From positions 25,465,603 to 25,529,602 of the forward strand of contig NC_064770.1 in the NCBI RefSeq assembly GCF_011397635.1: 64,000 nucleotides of DNA, given 5' to 3'. Source of the stretch: Epinephelus fuscoguttatus. Taxonomy: Eukaryota; Chordata; Actinopteri; Perciformes; Serranidae. Both the position numbers and the translations under genes were made by a program. A model generated the notes under the pieces. The model saw nothing but the letters and a program-made list of their open reading frames with translations, made no database searches and was not told the DNA's origin. Of the stretch, positions 47,919-58,858 are shown in pieces. Numbering within the stretch: position 1 is the first letter of the stretch; the number at the start of each line of letters is the position of its first letter.

Positions 47919-50900
47919 TCACTCCTTGGGCACCCTGAAGGAATCCTTTTCTTTCCGGAGACTTCTCATGGTTTCAATCGGGTTTGTCTGCTTCACGTGG
48001 ACTTGCACGGACGTCTCTCTGAATTAAACATCAAAAAATAACAGTAGAGCTGTAATTAGCTGAAAACAACTTACACAGACACATTGTAAATAAACAAAAC
48101 TTAATTAACAGGATGAAACCATGCTCTACATACTTTACTCTCATGAAAGGGTTATATGTGAATTCCTCTGCCAAAGTGGACGGAACGGTGGGTTCTCCCA
48201 CGCTGCATTTCTCCTACAGAAATACAAACACACACACACAAAGTGGTTTTTATTTTCAGTGGTTTGAAAGGTTAATGATCATCTGATTGAGGCAATGATT
48301 GCTTGGATGTGACGCATCAAGTCAAATACCTTTGCCCATGCTAGCTTCTCCTTAATGACTTCATTGTCTGGTTCCACATGACGTGCAAATTTCAGGTTGC
48401 TGACGGTGTACTCGTGGCCGCAGTAAACACGCTTAAAACACAAACACACAGTGGTCAGTCAGTCTGTCATACAGTAATAACTTTTACACTGACACAGAGT
48501 CCAATTCAGTGACTTTTCAAGGACCTTCCAGGCCCAATCTGTACAAAGTCAAGGTCCCACCATGACATAGTTTGAGACACAGATTGAGGTGAAATTTTTC
48601 AAAGTGACATTGTATGGGGTACTTATCCATAGACAGTATGTTACATACAGTGGTTGTCAATCGTATTTCTCCCAGTTTGAAGAAGCAGTCTGACGCAAAA
48701 GCTGAGCAACGTACTGCTGTGGAGGGGTCAGCGGCAAAACTAATTTAGCCACCTAAAAGAATCATTATCATTTTAAGTGTACGCTATATTTACAATATTT
48801 TCACTGCTTTACCTTCATGTCAGAGAGTGATCTCCAACTGGAAAATGAAGATGTTCATTTGCACACAATGACACAAACAAACAAACTGATAGAGGCAGCG
48901 GTAAGCCAGCAGCTCCCGTGTTTAGTGAGCTAAAATTACTGTTTTTATCAATGGAGTCTGGTGGCTTTCAGGAGAGCATAGAACTGAAGCCATAAACAGC
49001 TTCCCCTTCGCAACAGGCTGTCTGACAGAAAGGTAAAGTGGTGAAAATATTCTAAATATAGGATACACTTAAACTGATATTGATTTTCTTTTTTGGTGGG
49101 ACTGTTTTTTTAGGTGCCTGAAACGCATTTTGTTGCTAACCCCCCATCCACAGCAGTAGATTGCTTAGCTTCCATGTCGCACACTAGGACCTTTATTTCT
49201 ATTCTTGCACAAAATATATAAATTCAACCACTTCCAATGACCCATGTTTTATTTCCACAAATGTACAAACTTTAAAGGATTTAAAAGAACTATGGGAACC
49301 CTGCACATTATAGATGGTACAGACATATTTACCGTTTCAGGAGGCAGGCGTCCCAGAGTTTCTATCAAGGCTTTGTACATCTGCTCAGCCGTACCCTCGA
49401 AGAATTTACCACAGCCAGCCACAAACAGTGTGTCCCCTGCATTGGATGAAGAAAGTTTCCTTGGGGCGTTAAAGGTCACACACGACAAGAGTGCATCAGT
49501 ACTTACTGTTTAAGCTTGACATATTTAATCAGAATCAGAATACTGCCAAGTAGGTTTTCACATACAAGGAATTTGCATTCGTGTTCGGTGCACATAAAAA
49601 ACATTAAAAAAGAAAAGAAAAAAGTAAAGTCAAGAACCATAAATATAGAGTAGAACAATCACAATTTAATACTATAAAAACATGTACAATATATGTGTTT
49701 CACAACAAGAGAGCTGTACAGATATGTGCAGGGAGGTTTTGTCAGAGACTTCACTGTCTCCTAGTATTTATTTGTGCAGTTGATCTGATCTGATGTGATG
49801 TGATTACCTGTGAAGACAGCTGGCGGCTCGGTGCTGTTTTCTTTTGTCACGTAGTAGCAGATGTGCCCAGTTGTGTGACATGGCGTAAAGAGGCATTTGA
49901 CATCGAGTGATCCAATCTGACAGAGAATGACACTGGTGAGCAAACACCAGTTGTTTGATATTTGGATTGTAGAACAGACAGTTTGACAGTCTTACTTTAA
50001 AAGTGCTGGAATGAGAAACTTTCTTTGTAAGACCATCGACTCTGTCGTCTCCTCCATAGATTCTCAGTCCTGGAACGAGCTTCAGCATCTTCTTGTTTCC
50101 ACTAGCATGATCCCTGGGGAGAAAATGATCAGTGTAGTGTTATCTAGTTTTATGGAGGTATAATGGTCTCTCTGGTTATTAGCTTTAGAGTTCTCCGAAT
50201 GCTCTCATGAATATAGTTAACAAATGGTAGCCAGTGTAACACTATAATGAAACATAAACGTAACATGTAGCTTACCAGTGGTGATGAGTGGTCAGAACTG
50301 TTGTGAGTTTTACGCCATGTTTTCTGACAGCTTCCACAACCTGGTAAAAGAAAGTAGTGCGTAAGAGATTAATCATTAAAAGACAATCACTCACCAACAA
50401 TTTTGATAATTGTGTATAAATGTATTAAGCAAAAGTGCAGAATATTTGCAGGTTCCAGCTCATCATATGTGAGATTTGCTTTTTTGTTTTGTTCTGCAAC
50501 ATCAAAAATTGCATACATGTGGGTTTTGGAGTGAAAATGTTACATTGCACTAAGGAAACCTCTGATGGGAATTTATCATTATTTTTTGACATCTTACCGA
50601 CTTAAACCATTCATTGAAAAATAACAAACAATATACTTAAAATAATTATTGCTTGAAGTCCTAAATGGACGCACAAATAAAATAAAAGTGGTGGAAGAAG
50701 TTAGGATTCCCTCAATGTGCATTTTTCAGGAAGTTTTTACTGGGAGCTAAATTATCCACAGAGGCCTCTTCTTCTCCAAAACAAACGGACCCGGAGACTT
50801 GAACCAGTAAAAGCAAAGAATAAAGCAGTTTTGGTTACAGATCAGTGTTTCTCCAACACTGTTTGGCTCTTTCGCAGATGGGCCCAGCACGTACAAATGT

Positions 50901-53900
50901 GTGCGCACTTCTTCTCTGATAACATAAGACCCAGATACTTAGGAGGCTGAATTATCTACAGAGATCTCTCCTTCTCCAAAACAAGCGAACCAGGTGATTT
51001 GAACCAGTAAAAACATTGAACAAGCATCTTCACATTAAAAATCTGTATATTTTTTATATTAAAAAAAAAAGGTGAATGGCCCTGTGTAGAGCCAGTGTTT
51101 GGTTTGTCTCTTCTGGGCTACAGTAGAAACATGGTAGTGCAACATGGTGATCTCCGTGAACGAGGACCTGCTCCCTATGTAGGTATAAACATCTCAGTCT
51201 ATGGTAATAAAAACACAAAGATTCCTTTTTCAGGTGATTATATATTAAAGAAAACATACCTATTATATTATAGTCAATTTCTGGCAATATTTCCCCCTAT
51301 ATCCTACACACTGAACCTTAAGTATAAGAAGCAATTCAAAAAGCGTGTTATATTATGGATACTACATTCTTTAATTGCTATTTCTTGCTTGCTTGATGTG
51401 GAAGCTGGTCAAGGTGGAGCTCATTTCCACTACTATATCTAATAATGGTTTGATTAATTTGTAACAATACATTTAAGGATTGGGCAATATGACAACATAT
51501 ACTGTAAGACAATATTGATTTGTCAACCAAAGTACACTTACTGATCAGGCATTTAATTTGCTGTATTAATCAAAAACAGACATTTCTAACGGATCACTTA
51601 TCTGCCGACAGTTTCTCAATGGATTTTCCAGGAACTATATTTGTTATGATGAAAAATAAAAAATACATGTACCGTAATAGAGGATTTTATCTATAATGCC
51701 CATCCTTAATGTATCATATCCTATAAATTGATCAGATCTTGTATTTAAAACAATCTTTAACTAGTAACTAGTGTTCAATAAATGTTTTGGAATAAAAAGT
51801 ACTTTATTTACCTCTGAAATTTAGCAGAGTATAAGTGCGGGGTAGCATAGAATGGAAATGCTTCAATAACAGTCCTACAATATGTCGCACAGACCTTATT
51901 TGGCTCCACAGGGTCAACAATAGCTGCTTCTCTGGAGTCCACATCTATCAGGAGGTACATGTAGTTGTCACTGAGTGCAGGCACAAGTTCAATCCTCATG
52001 TTTGCTTGCTCCACCAGAGATGACTTCCTCTCTACGCTGTGAAGGAGGGCAGCTGCTTGGACGTGGATTTCCACCACAGGCACTGCATGAGAGGATATGT
52101 GTCAATATATATATTATATATATGGATATGTATCATATGAAATACATGCCCCTATCGAAAGAGTGATGTTGACATACATGTTCCCTGTAAGGCAATATAT
52201 TATTATCACATACATACATTATTATCATACAAATATGAACAACCCATGGTGAAATGTATATATGTACATATTTCAAATATATCTATGCTGATTTTTTTTT
52301 ATTTAGTATTACATGCTGCTACCATTTATGTTACCACTATAAATTTACATCATATATGCAAGGTTTTGTAAACATTTATCACTCATTCTTGAGAATTACG
52401 ACAAAACTTTTTGGGGTTTTTTTTTATTCTTAAATTAGGCTGGGAAATATATTTTAAAAGATCAAGGTGACTATTAAACCTTATAACCGCCCAGTGAGTT
52501 CATTTTTTTTTTCTTAAATGGCATTCATAATGATTGTCAGAGGTAAAATCTGAAAGGGTTGATGTCTTAAGGAACTAACAAAAAGTTATGTATTTATTAA
52601 TTTCACAGCAGTCATAGTGAGAAGCGATTTTATTTTTCAAAGTTACTAAGAGTTCTCGTCATGCTATTTAAAATACTCATTTTAAATCATAACTTTTATT
52701 TAGTTTTTTGATTTAGGAGGGCAACAGAGGTGACTTGTTATGGTTGAAGCACATCTGATAGTATTCCTAATTAATGAATTTATCAAAAAGTAGAAAGCCT
52801 ACCAGTGCTTGAACAGGATTCCCACCTTTTAGGAAATCAGGACGTGAGACAGGAGTCCTTAGCTAACCCTTTTATGCCTGATTAAGTGATGCTTTTTGTA
52901 GAAATCTGACAGAGTTAACAAAAATCTGGGACACATCTTTAAAGGGCCAATGTTTTCATCAAAAATATATTTTAAAACAAAGATGACTATAACAGGTTTT
53001 AACACTTTTTAAAAAGAATTGTTTGAAGTTGTGAATGCTTGTCCAGGACTAGGCTGTTTCCCAGCTCAGGGCAAGTTTAAAGGTTAAAACAATGAAAGAA
53101 AAATATTTTATAAATAATATTTATTTCACAAAAATAAACCCTCTAAAATGTTTCATCTCAGAAACAGAATTCTGTTTTAATAAGTTCTGATTTTTTGTGC
53201 GTGTTTTTTTCTTTTGTTTTTTGGCAGGACATAATTTGTCCCAATTCTCAAGAATGGGTATTGTATATTACACATTTATACGAGTACATACGTGTTATAC
53301 TTATAAATAATTATATATGTGACATATATGGCAATACATGTATTATACATACATAAACATAGATATTTGTATGGGCCAGACACATATGTCAAAAATATAA
53401 AATTGCTGCTGTTTCTAATAGTCTTCACAAATAGTTTGTACATCATGTATACATATATATCAAATATGGAAATTCAATATATGGACATATATTACATTTC
53501 GTATGAACCCTTTCCCTAGAAATGTTTACTTTAAGAGGCCACAAACACCAGTAAACGTTGGCAGGACACGTATTCAGCCTGTAAGTCATCTAACGTTATG
53601 ATATGACATCATAAAGTAAACAGCTTAGCTTCAATGCTAACTTTAAAAATGCAACATACAGTATAACTATCTTTTCACCTAGCTAGCTGCGATAGCTTTG
53701 CTCTCACTCGACTGCCTTTGAGGCGGTTATGTAATAAGGTGCAGATGTTTACTCAGACAGGCCGGGGGCTGTGTTCACCTGACAGCTCCCCTCTCAAGAC
53801 ACGACAAAATAAAAACATGTCAGCCATCAGTAAGTAGTTAACATTCACCAAATCACACAGGCTAACATGCTAAGCTAGATGTTTGCAAAGGTTCGCGTCG

Positions 53901-53973
53901 ACGTACCAAATCTGTAGGCTGCAGCAGCTCCAAGTAGAGTGCAGGCACTCCCCACGAGTGACTTGAATAACAT
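47919..53973 (-). CDS. hagh: hydroxyacylglutathione hydrolase (glyoxalase II), complete in 9 exons
   Basis: Hydrolyses S-D-lactoylglutathione to glutathione and D-lactate, the second step of methylglyoxal detoxification, in cytosol and mitochondria (family knowledge). Exons: 53907-53973, 51895-52082, 50276-50340, 49996-50113, 49808-49916, 49333-49436, 48330-48431, 48134-48213, 47919-48018; 933 bp, 310 residues. Seen: hydrophobic, weakly basic N-terminus ([19 protein letters not shown]) that fits a mitochondrial presequence; a second in-frame Met at residue 51 (position 51999) starting [17 protein letters not shown]; metal motif THHHWDHA (His104, His106, Asp108, His109); [31 protein letters not shown]-terminal basic substrate-site segment LRKEKDSFR. 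All joins are in phase. The human gene likewise makes mitochondrial and cytosolic forms from two AUGs. It is a tandem paralog of haghl. Confidence 0.96.
48711..49159. mobile_element. foldback MITE in hagh intron 6
   Basis: The left arm starts GTACTGCTGTGGAGGGGTCA and runs to TTTTCACTGCTTTACC at about 48814. From about 49032 the right arm runs back in reverse complement (GGTAAAGTGGTGAAAATATT ... CCATCCACAGCAGTA). The arms are about 105-130 bp, imperfect, with a spacer of about 220 bp. The element has no coding capacity. Confidence 0.75.
50692..51319. mobile_element. second MITE copy, same family as 19179-20557, in hagh intron 2
   Basis: Shares GGGAGCTAAATTATCCACAG and CTTCTCCAAAACAA with the copy in grid2ip, and the GTAGAAACATGGTAGTGCAA ... 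TCCTACACACTGAAC right end. The left terminus is truncated. The internal unit occurs twice (50740 and 50950). Confidence 0.7.
51320..51894. other. hagh intron 2, proximal part
   Basis: AT-rich intron with nothing recognised. Confidence 0.5.
52083..53906. other. hagh intron 1
   Basis: Strongly AT-rich, with many TATA/CATA-rich runs (52105-52270, 53270-53500). No exon, RNA or bounded element was recognised. Confidence 0.5.
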
Positions 53974-54396
53974 AACAACAGCAGATATTGCCTTATCACA
54001 TTCGTGTAAAGCAGAAAAGTTTGGTCCTGGTTTACTTCCGCGTTCGCCTCCTTTTCAACTTTGACCTCAACAGGCTGCACCAATCAAATCTGGGGGAGTG
54101 GATCGGGAATAATCAGTTAAAAACGCGAATAAAGTGGTTATTAATATTTTTTGCCGTCGATTCCACAAAGATACACTATAGTATATGCGAGGGGTATTTG
54201 TTTTGTATTTTAGCCCTAATATATTACACAAATACGTCGAAAAATCAGCTTTGACTTGAGTTTTCAGTTCACAGTATGTCCTTTCAGGCTTGCCGTAGGT
54301 TAATAATCTCCACTCAGGGACCAGTGTGTCGGTCAAAGTTTAGCTCAACTGGTGCCGACAGCCTCGCGGCGGCTGACAGCTTCATATACTTCCACA
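53974..54396. promoter_or_regulatory. bidirectional hagh/fahd1 promoter region
   Basis: Only 423 bp separate the start codons of divergent hagh and fahd1, so both 5' UTRs and a shared promoter must lie here. No TATA box stands out. The same head-to-head arrangement is known at human 16p13.3. Confidence 0.65.
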
Positions 54397-55059
54397 ATGA
54401 CAGCTCGAAATATATCTCGATTCTGGGAATGGGGGAGAAAGATAATTTGTGTCGGCAGAAACTACGCGGACCACGCCAAAGAGCTGAAAAACGCGATTCC
54501 CACAGAGCCCGTCCTGTTCCTGAAGCCACCTTCTGCATATGTAACTGAAGGCTCCCCAATCCTGGTACCTCTGTACTCCAGCAACCTGCACCATGAAGTG
54601 GAGCTAGGAGTCGTCATCGGGAAAGGAGGCACCGCCATCTCTCAGTCCGCTGCTATGGAGCACGTTGCAGGCTATGCTCTGTGCTTGGATATGACAGCCC
54701 GGGACGTACAGGATGAGTGTAAGTCCAAAGGTCTACCCTGGACTCTGGCTAAAGCTTTCAACACTTCCTGCCCGGTCAGTGAGTTCATCCCCAAAGAGCG
54801 CATCCCTGACCCGGGCAACGTGAAGCTGTGGCTGAAGGTGAACGACCAGCTGCGGCAGAACGGCTGCACCTCCCAGATGATCTTCTCCATCCCATATCTC
54901 ATCAGCTACATCAGTGAGTTCATCACCCTGGAGGAGGGGGATCTCATCCTCACCGGGACCCCTAAAGGAGTCTCCGCCGTGCAGGAGCATGATGAGCTGC
55001 AGGCTGGGATCGAGGACGTTGTCACCATGAGCTTCAGAGTGGACAGACAGGACCAATAA
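54397..55059 (+). CDS. fahd1: fumarylacetoacetate hydrolase domain-containing protein 1, intronless
   Basis: Mitochondrial acylpyruvase and oxaloacetate decarboxylase of the FAH superfamily, dependent on Mg2+ or Mn2+ (family knowledge). One exon, 663 bp, 220 residues; the human protein is 224. Seen: N-terminal MTARNISRFWEWGRKIICVG; GRNYADH; the metal-binding HHEVELGVV segment; CLDMTARDVQ carrying the Asp ligand; GLPWTLAKAF; and the C-terminal ITLEEGDLILTGTPKGV signature. The start is the first in-frame ATG; in-frame sequence upstream is open back to a TAA at 54304 but has no ATG. Another ATG at 54276 opens a different frame that overlaps this start. The stop TAA is followed by repeat-rich DNA. 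Confidence 0.96.
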   Translation: MTARNISRFWEWGRKIICVGRNYADHAKELKNAIPTEPVLFLKPPSAYVTEGSPILVPLYSSNLHHEVELGVVIGKGGTAISQSAAMEHVAGYALCLDMTARDVQDECKSKGLPWTLAKAFNTSCPVSEFIPKERIPDPGNVKLWLKVNDQLRQNGCTSQMIFSIPYLISYISEFITLEEGDLILTGTPKGVSAVQEHDELQAGIEDVVTMSFRVDRQDQ

Positions 55060-55324
55060 TGAAAATATACCAAATATAAATACTCAGACTTTTAATGAAG
55101 ACACATGTGGACTCAAATTCTTTTAGATAATTTCCAGTATCTTTGTGGATCAGCAGATGGCGGTGCTGTGCCATCAAGACCATATTTCTACACTGGTGCT
55201 GCCTCTTATTACCTGAGAAAATGAACAAAACACAATTTGTTTACACTGATCGATCTCATGAGCACACGTGTGATCTGCTTTACTGTGTCATCTACTTAAA
55301 CCATCATCAGTGATCAGATCATCA
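55060..55324. other. fahd1 3' flank
   Basis: Should hold the fahd1 3' UTR. No poly(A) signal was assigned with confidence; AATAAA at 55357-55362 lies inside the adjacent repeat. Confidence 0.4.
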
Positions 55325-55954
55325 GTGGTGGTACAAGTATTCAGAACTGTTACTCCAATAAAAGATGCAATAATTGTTCTAAAGTATCTTTATTATTAAT
55401 GTAAGTAGAAGGATCAGCAAAAAGTAGTTATTATTGGACACAGAATGGCCTCTGTCAATGTTATATTATCATATATAACATTATTAGATTAATGCATTAA
55501 AATGCAGGTAGCATTTTAATATTAAAGTTGACTATCTAGATAAGGTGGAGCTAATTTGAACTACTTTATGTGCTGCATGAGTTCAATATAATGGCAGAAG
55601 AAGTACTATCTTTAACTAACTGTCTTCGTTTTACTTGAGCAGAAGTTTAAATGAAAGGAGTATCCACACACTCAGATATGTATTTTAGTTTTGCACAGCT
55701 GAGTGTGCCACCTCAGTCTGATACTGGGGAGCGGTGTCTACTTCCCTATTTTCTAATGTCATTTGAAGAGAAGTATAAAAGTAAGAGCAACAAATTGTAC
55801 TTAAAATATTTAAAGTAGAAGTACTCATTGTGCAGATTGACCCTTCTCAGAATAATATATATTACATAACAGTGTATGTTGCAGGTGGTAAATGTGGGGC
55901 TGATTTTAACTACTTTATAAACTGCTGGGTGGCTTAGTCTATAATAATATCTAT

Positions 55955-56295
55955 TCATTCATTCAGTCATTATCAGTAATCGCTTATCCTGTTAGGGGTT
56001 GCAGGGAGGCTGGAGCCTATCCTCGCTGACACTGGGCGAGAGGCAGGGTTCACCCTGGACAGGTCACAAGACTATCACAGGGCTGACACGTAGAGACAGA
56101 CAACCATTCACACTCACATTCACACCTATGGGCATTTTAGAGTCACAAATTAATCTGCAAGTCTTTGGACTGTGGGAGGAAGCTGGAGTACCCAGAGAAA
56201 ACCCACACTGACACAGGGAGAACATGCAAACTGCACACAGAAGAGACTCACCCACCTGCTGTGAGGTGACAATGCTAACCACTGCACCAGACTCT
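55955..56295. repeat. abundant teleost interspersed repeat inserted in the 55325 repeat
   Basis: Contains GGGTTGCAGGGAGGCTGGAG, ACCATTCACACTCACATTC, GTCTTTGGACTGTGGGAGGA and GAGAACATGCAAACTGCACA, a sequence series I know from many fish genomes. Class uncertain. Confidence 0.7.
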
Positions 56296-56463
56296 ATATC
56301 AGAATTTATTTGTTGATTATATTTTGTATAATAATCTAAATCTATTAAGTCACTAATAGCTATAGCTGCCAGATTAACAGAGTAAAGTATAAAGTACAAT
56401 GTACACTGTCTGAAATGTAGTGGATGGAAATACTCAAAAGTAAAAGTACCCCCAAAATTGCAC

Positions 56464-57267
56464 TTAAAGGGACAGTTCCCCAAATTAAAAACAGACATTT
56501 TTCCTCTTACCTGTAGTGCTATGCATCAGTCTAGATTGTTCTGGTGTGAGCTGAAAAGTGTTGGAGGTATCTGTCGCAGAGATTTCTGCCATCTCTAATG
56601 AACTCTCTTTACATGAAACTGCTCATGACAAGGTCTGTGGATTTGCTTGAGTAACTGGGTCATGATTTCTAGAAAGAGACATTGCTGCTGAGTTTTTCAT
56701 ACATAGTTTTTTTGGCGCTTTGAGCACCACAAGCTGAGTGCCATCTAATAAACTTTATAATAATAATGATAAACTTTATTTAAATAGCACCTTTCAAAAC
56801 ACAGTTACACAAGGAGAATAAAACGTCATAAAATGTCATCAAGTAAAAGATAAAATAAGGAAGGCCAAAGCTAAAATCAAGATAATAAATGGGAGATAAC
56901 ATCAGTAAGATAGCAATAAAATAGACAGATCAGATCAGATAAAGTCTGGATATGCTCTCTGATAGAAGTACGATTTTAGGAGAGACTTAAACGAAGCCAG
57001 TGACTCAGACAGCCTTATATCCTCAAGTAGGTCATTGCAGAGCCTCGGGCCCCGAAAGCAAAAGCTCTGTCCCCTTTGGTCTTCAGCCTGGACTCTGGGA
57101 CAAGCAGAAGACCTCTGCCCGAGGATCTCAAACTACGCAGAGGTTCATACGGGACTAACAGGTCTGAAATGTAATCTGGAGCCACCAAAACAATCTAGAA
57201 TGATAAATAACACCACAGGTAAGAGGAAAAGTACCTATTTTTATTTGGGGGTGAATTGTCCCTTTAA
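56464..57267. mobile_element. MITE with TTAA ends and long terminal inverted repeats
   Basis: Flanked by TTAA at 56464-56467 and 57264-57267. The left end is AAAGGGACAGTTCCCCAAAT; the right end reverse complemented is AAAGGGACAATTCACCCCCA. The inverted match extends about 50 bp to the CTCTTACCTGTAG segment. TTAA target duplication suggests a piggyBac-derived element. It contains a LINE-derived insertion at about 56756-57185. Confidence 0.75.
56756..57185. mobile_element. LINE-derived fragment nested in the TTAA MITE
   Basis: Begins with a TAATAATAATGATAAACTTT low-complexity boundary and includes AGAGCCTCGGGCCCCGAAAG. It breaks the symmetry of the surrounding MITE. This resembles fish L2-like 3' sequence in antisense. 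The coding frame is too degraded to name. Confidence 0.5.
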
Positions 57268-57546
57268 GTACAGTACTTGAATGAATGTATTTACTGGTTA
57301 AATACACAGAAAGTAGAGTAAGGTAGAGTAAAAATATGATTACAAAGATAATCCTAACAGAATAAAGGACCAACATCTACAGCGTTTTGAACTTTTCATC
57401 CCATATGCATTGCTGTATTTTTGACAGCCTGTCTTATGATAAGGATGTAGGATATTTCCTACAGTCACATTAAGCAGCGCACTCTGCATTAATGTGGTGT
57501 TCCCTTCAGAAGCTTAAATGTGAAGTAGAGTTTATCCCCGATGAGT

Positions 57547-58437
57547 TCAAGTTGAGAAAATAACCATGTTAGTGAGAAAGTTTAGAGGACTGAGGGTTTG
57601 GCACTGGACACCTGTGGTTATTCGCAAATTTGGAGCACATTTTGCTGCTTGTTGGATTAGCTGAGATGTGTTTTCTTCACAAAATTTGATGGACCCCGTT
57701 TTGATGCGTTTTTGTAGCTGCACAGTGAACCCTGTTGCTCCTTCTGTGCACACTGTCTGGTTAGCCTTCAAATATCTAATACACCAAAAAAGCCATGCCA
57801 ATACCACTTAATAAATAAAACGGTGGTATTTCTCTTCATCATGTGTAATTTTGACTTTCAGGCTGTGTACCTTCATCATGACCACATTCTTTCTGGACTG
57901 TTTAACATCTGTTCCAGGTTCAATTACAATTCTCCCACAGGCTTCTCTGTTTTCAGGATCAATCAGAGCCTCCATCAACCTGTCCCAGGCCGGTCTGCTG
58001 TAACCCGAGTCTGTGTACATCATCTCCCCACACCTGTAGGGCATGTTATCTCCGAGACTCACAGGACCCAAGACCTGGTCCTCAGGGGACTCCAAGGTTA
58101 TATGTGTCCATCATTAGAGAAGTTATGACAGATTCAATTAGATTTGGGGTCTGGGAAATGCAGTTGTGGCCTGTTTTTTTCAGAGCTGTTAGAGCGGTGC
58201 ACAGTGTGGCATGTGCACACAGGTGTCGTCTTTTATGAGATATGAATCATACTATTCATTGTCCCTGTGTGACTGAAGGTATTACACCCTCGCAGGTTTT
58301 AACAATGGCTTCAAAGCTGGCTCTCAGCTCTGGTTTAACGTTCACCACATGAAGCGGTGTGTTGTCATCGAGTAGGAGTCTGAGGAGGTATATATTTGAT
58401 GCTTTCAAGGGAGAGGGGATTATGTGGAGACCACAGT
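57547..58437 (-). CDS. unrecognised candidate gene, three phase-compatible exons
   Basis: I do not recognise the product. Model: exon A 58286-58437 (frame contains NIYLLRLLLDDNTPLHVV and KPELRASFEAIVKTCEG), exon B 57871-58074 (YRCGEMMYTDSGYSRPAWD, LMEALIDPENREACGRIVI), exon C 57547-57765 (TVCTEGATGFTVQLQKRI, EENTSQLIQQAAKCAPNLR, stop TAA). Donors GTAATA and GTACAC and acceptors CAG and AAG let all three join in phase 0. The amino-acid mix is protein-like, not repeat-like, and no LINE or transposase motif is present. Weak points: acceptors for A and C have poor pyrimidine tracts, no start exon was found, and a hAT element lies just upstream. It could be a pseudogene or the 3' end of an unrecognised gene. 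Confidence 0.3.
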
Positions 58438-58554
58438 CTTCCGATTAAAACACACGAACAATGATGTCACCTATGACATGAAATCACGCCAGTTGGAGCC
58501 AAACAGCAGATTCGCTTGTAAACAAAGTAGATTTTCGACTTAAAAAGCGTCATA

Positions 58555-58670
58555 AAGATACACATACATATTTAAATATCTCAACCACTATTGGATAGCT
58601 TGGCACAACATTTGGTCCACACATTCACGGTTCCCAGATGATGAATCCAAACGACTTTGTTTGAAAATGA
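58555..58670. repeat. dispersed repeat (ATCTCAACCACTATTGG)
   Basis: Contains ATCTCAACCACTATTGGAT, a CACATTCACGGTTCCC segment and GATGATGAATCC; related in inverse orientation to 15230-15460. Confidence 0.5.
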
Positions 58671-58858
58671 GGCTTGTTTTACACTGACTGCAACATGCCA
58701 CGTGACATATTACTGCAGACATGTTAAAACATCTGTTAGCATCAGTTCATCAGTAGGTTTAGTGCAGAGTTATCTGTCTTGCTGGAGGTTAGCAGGTCAG
58801 ATCTCTCAGGTTCACACGGAAAACAACTTGAACATGAATACGGGCTTGAGCATGTATC

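Larger units (their letters stand above)
55325..57310. repeat. teleost dispersed repeat split by later insertions
   Basis: Starts AGTGGTGGTACAAGTATTCA and has GTACTTAAAATATTTAAAGTAG and ACTCATTGTGCAGATTG motifs as in 33237-33757. It is interrupted by the 55955-56295 repeat and by the 56464-57267 MITE; fragments of the host repeat reappear at 56370-56460 (AAAGTAAAAGTACCC) and 57268-57310. Confidence 0.55.

Noticed and set aside
54352-54396. Fahd1 start 15 codons upstream at GTG (54352)
   Set aside because: The codon is GTG, not ATG; the first in-frame ATG is 54397 and gives the expected length and N-terminus.
57823-58128. 101-codon plus-strand frame
   Set aside because: It overlaps the better protein-like minus-strand exon B and has no splice or family support.
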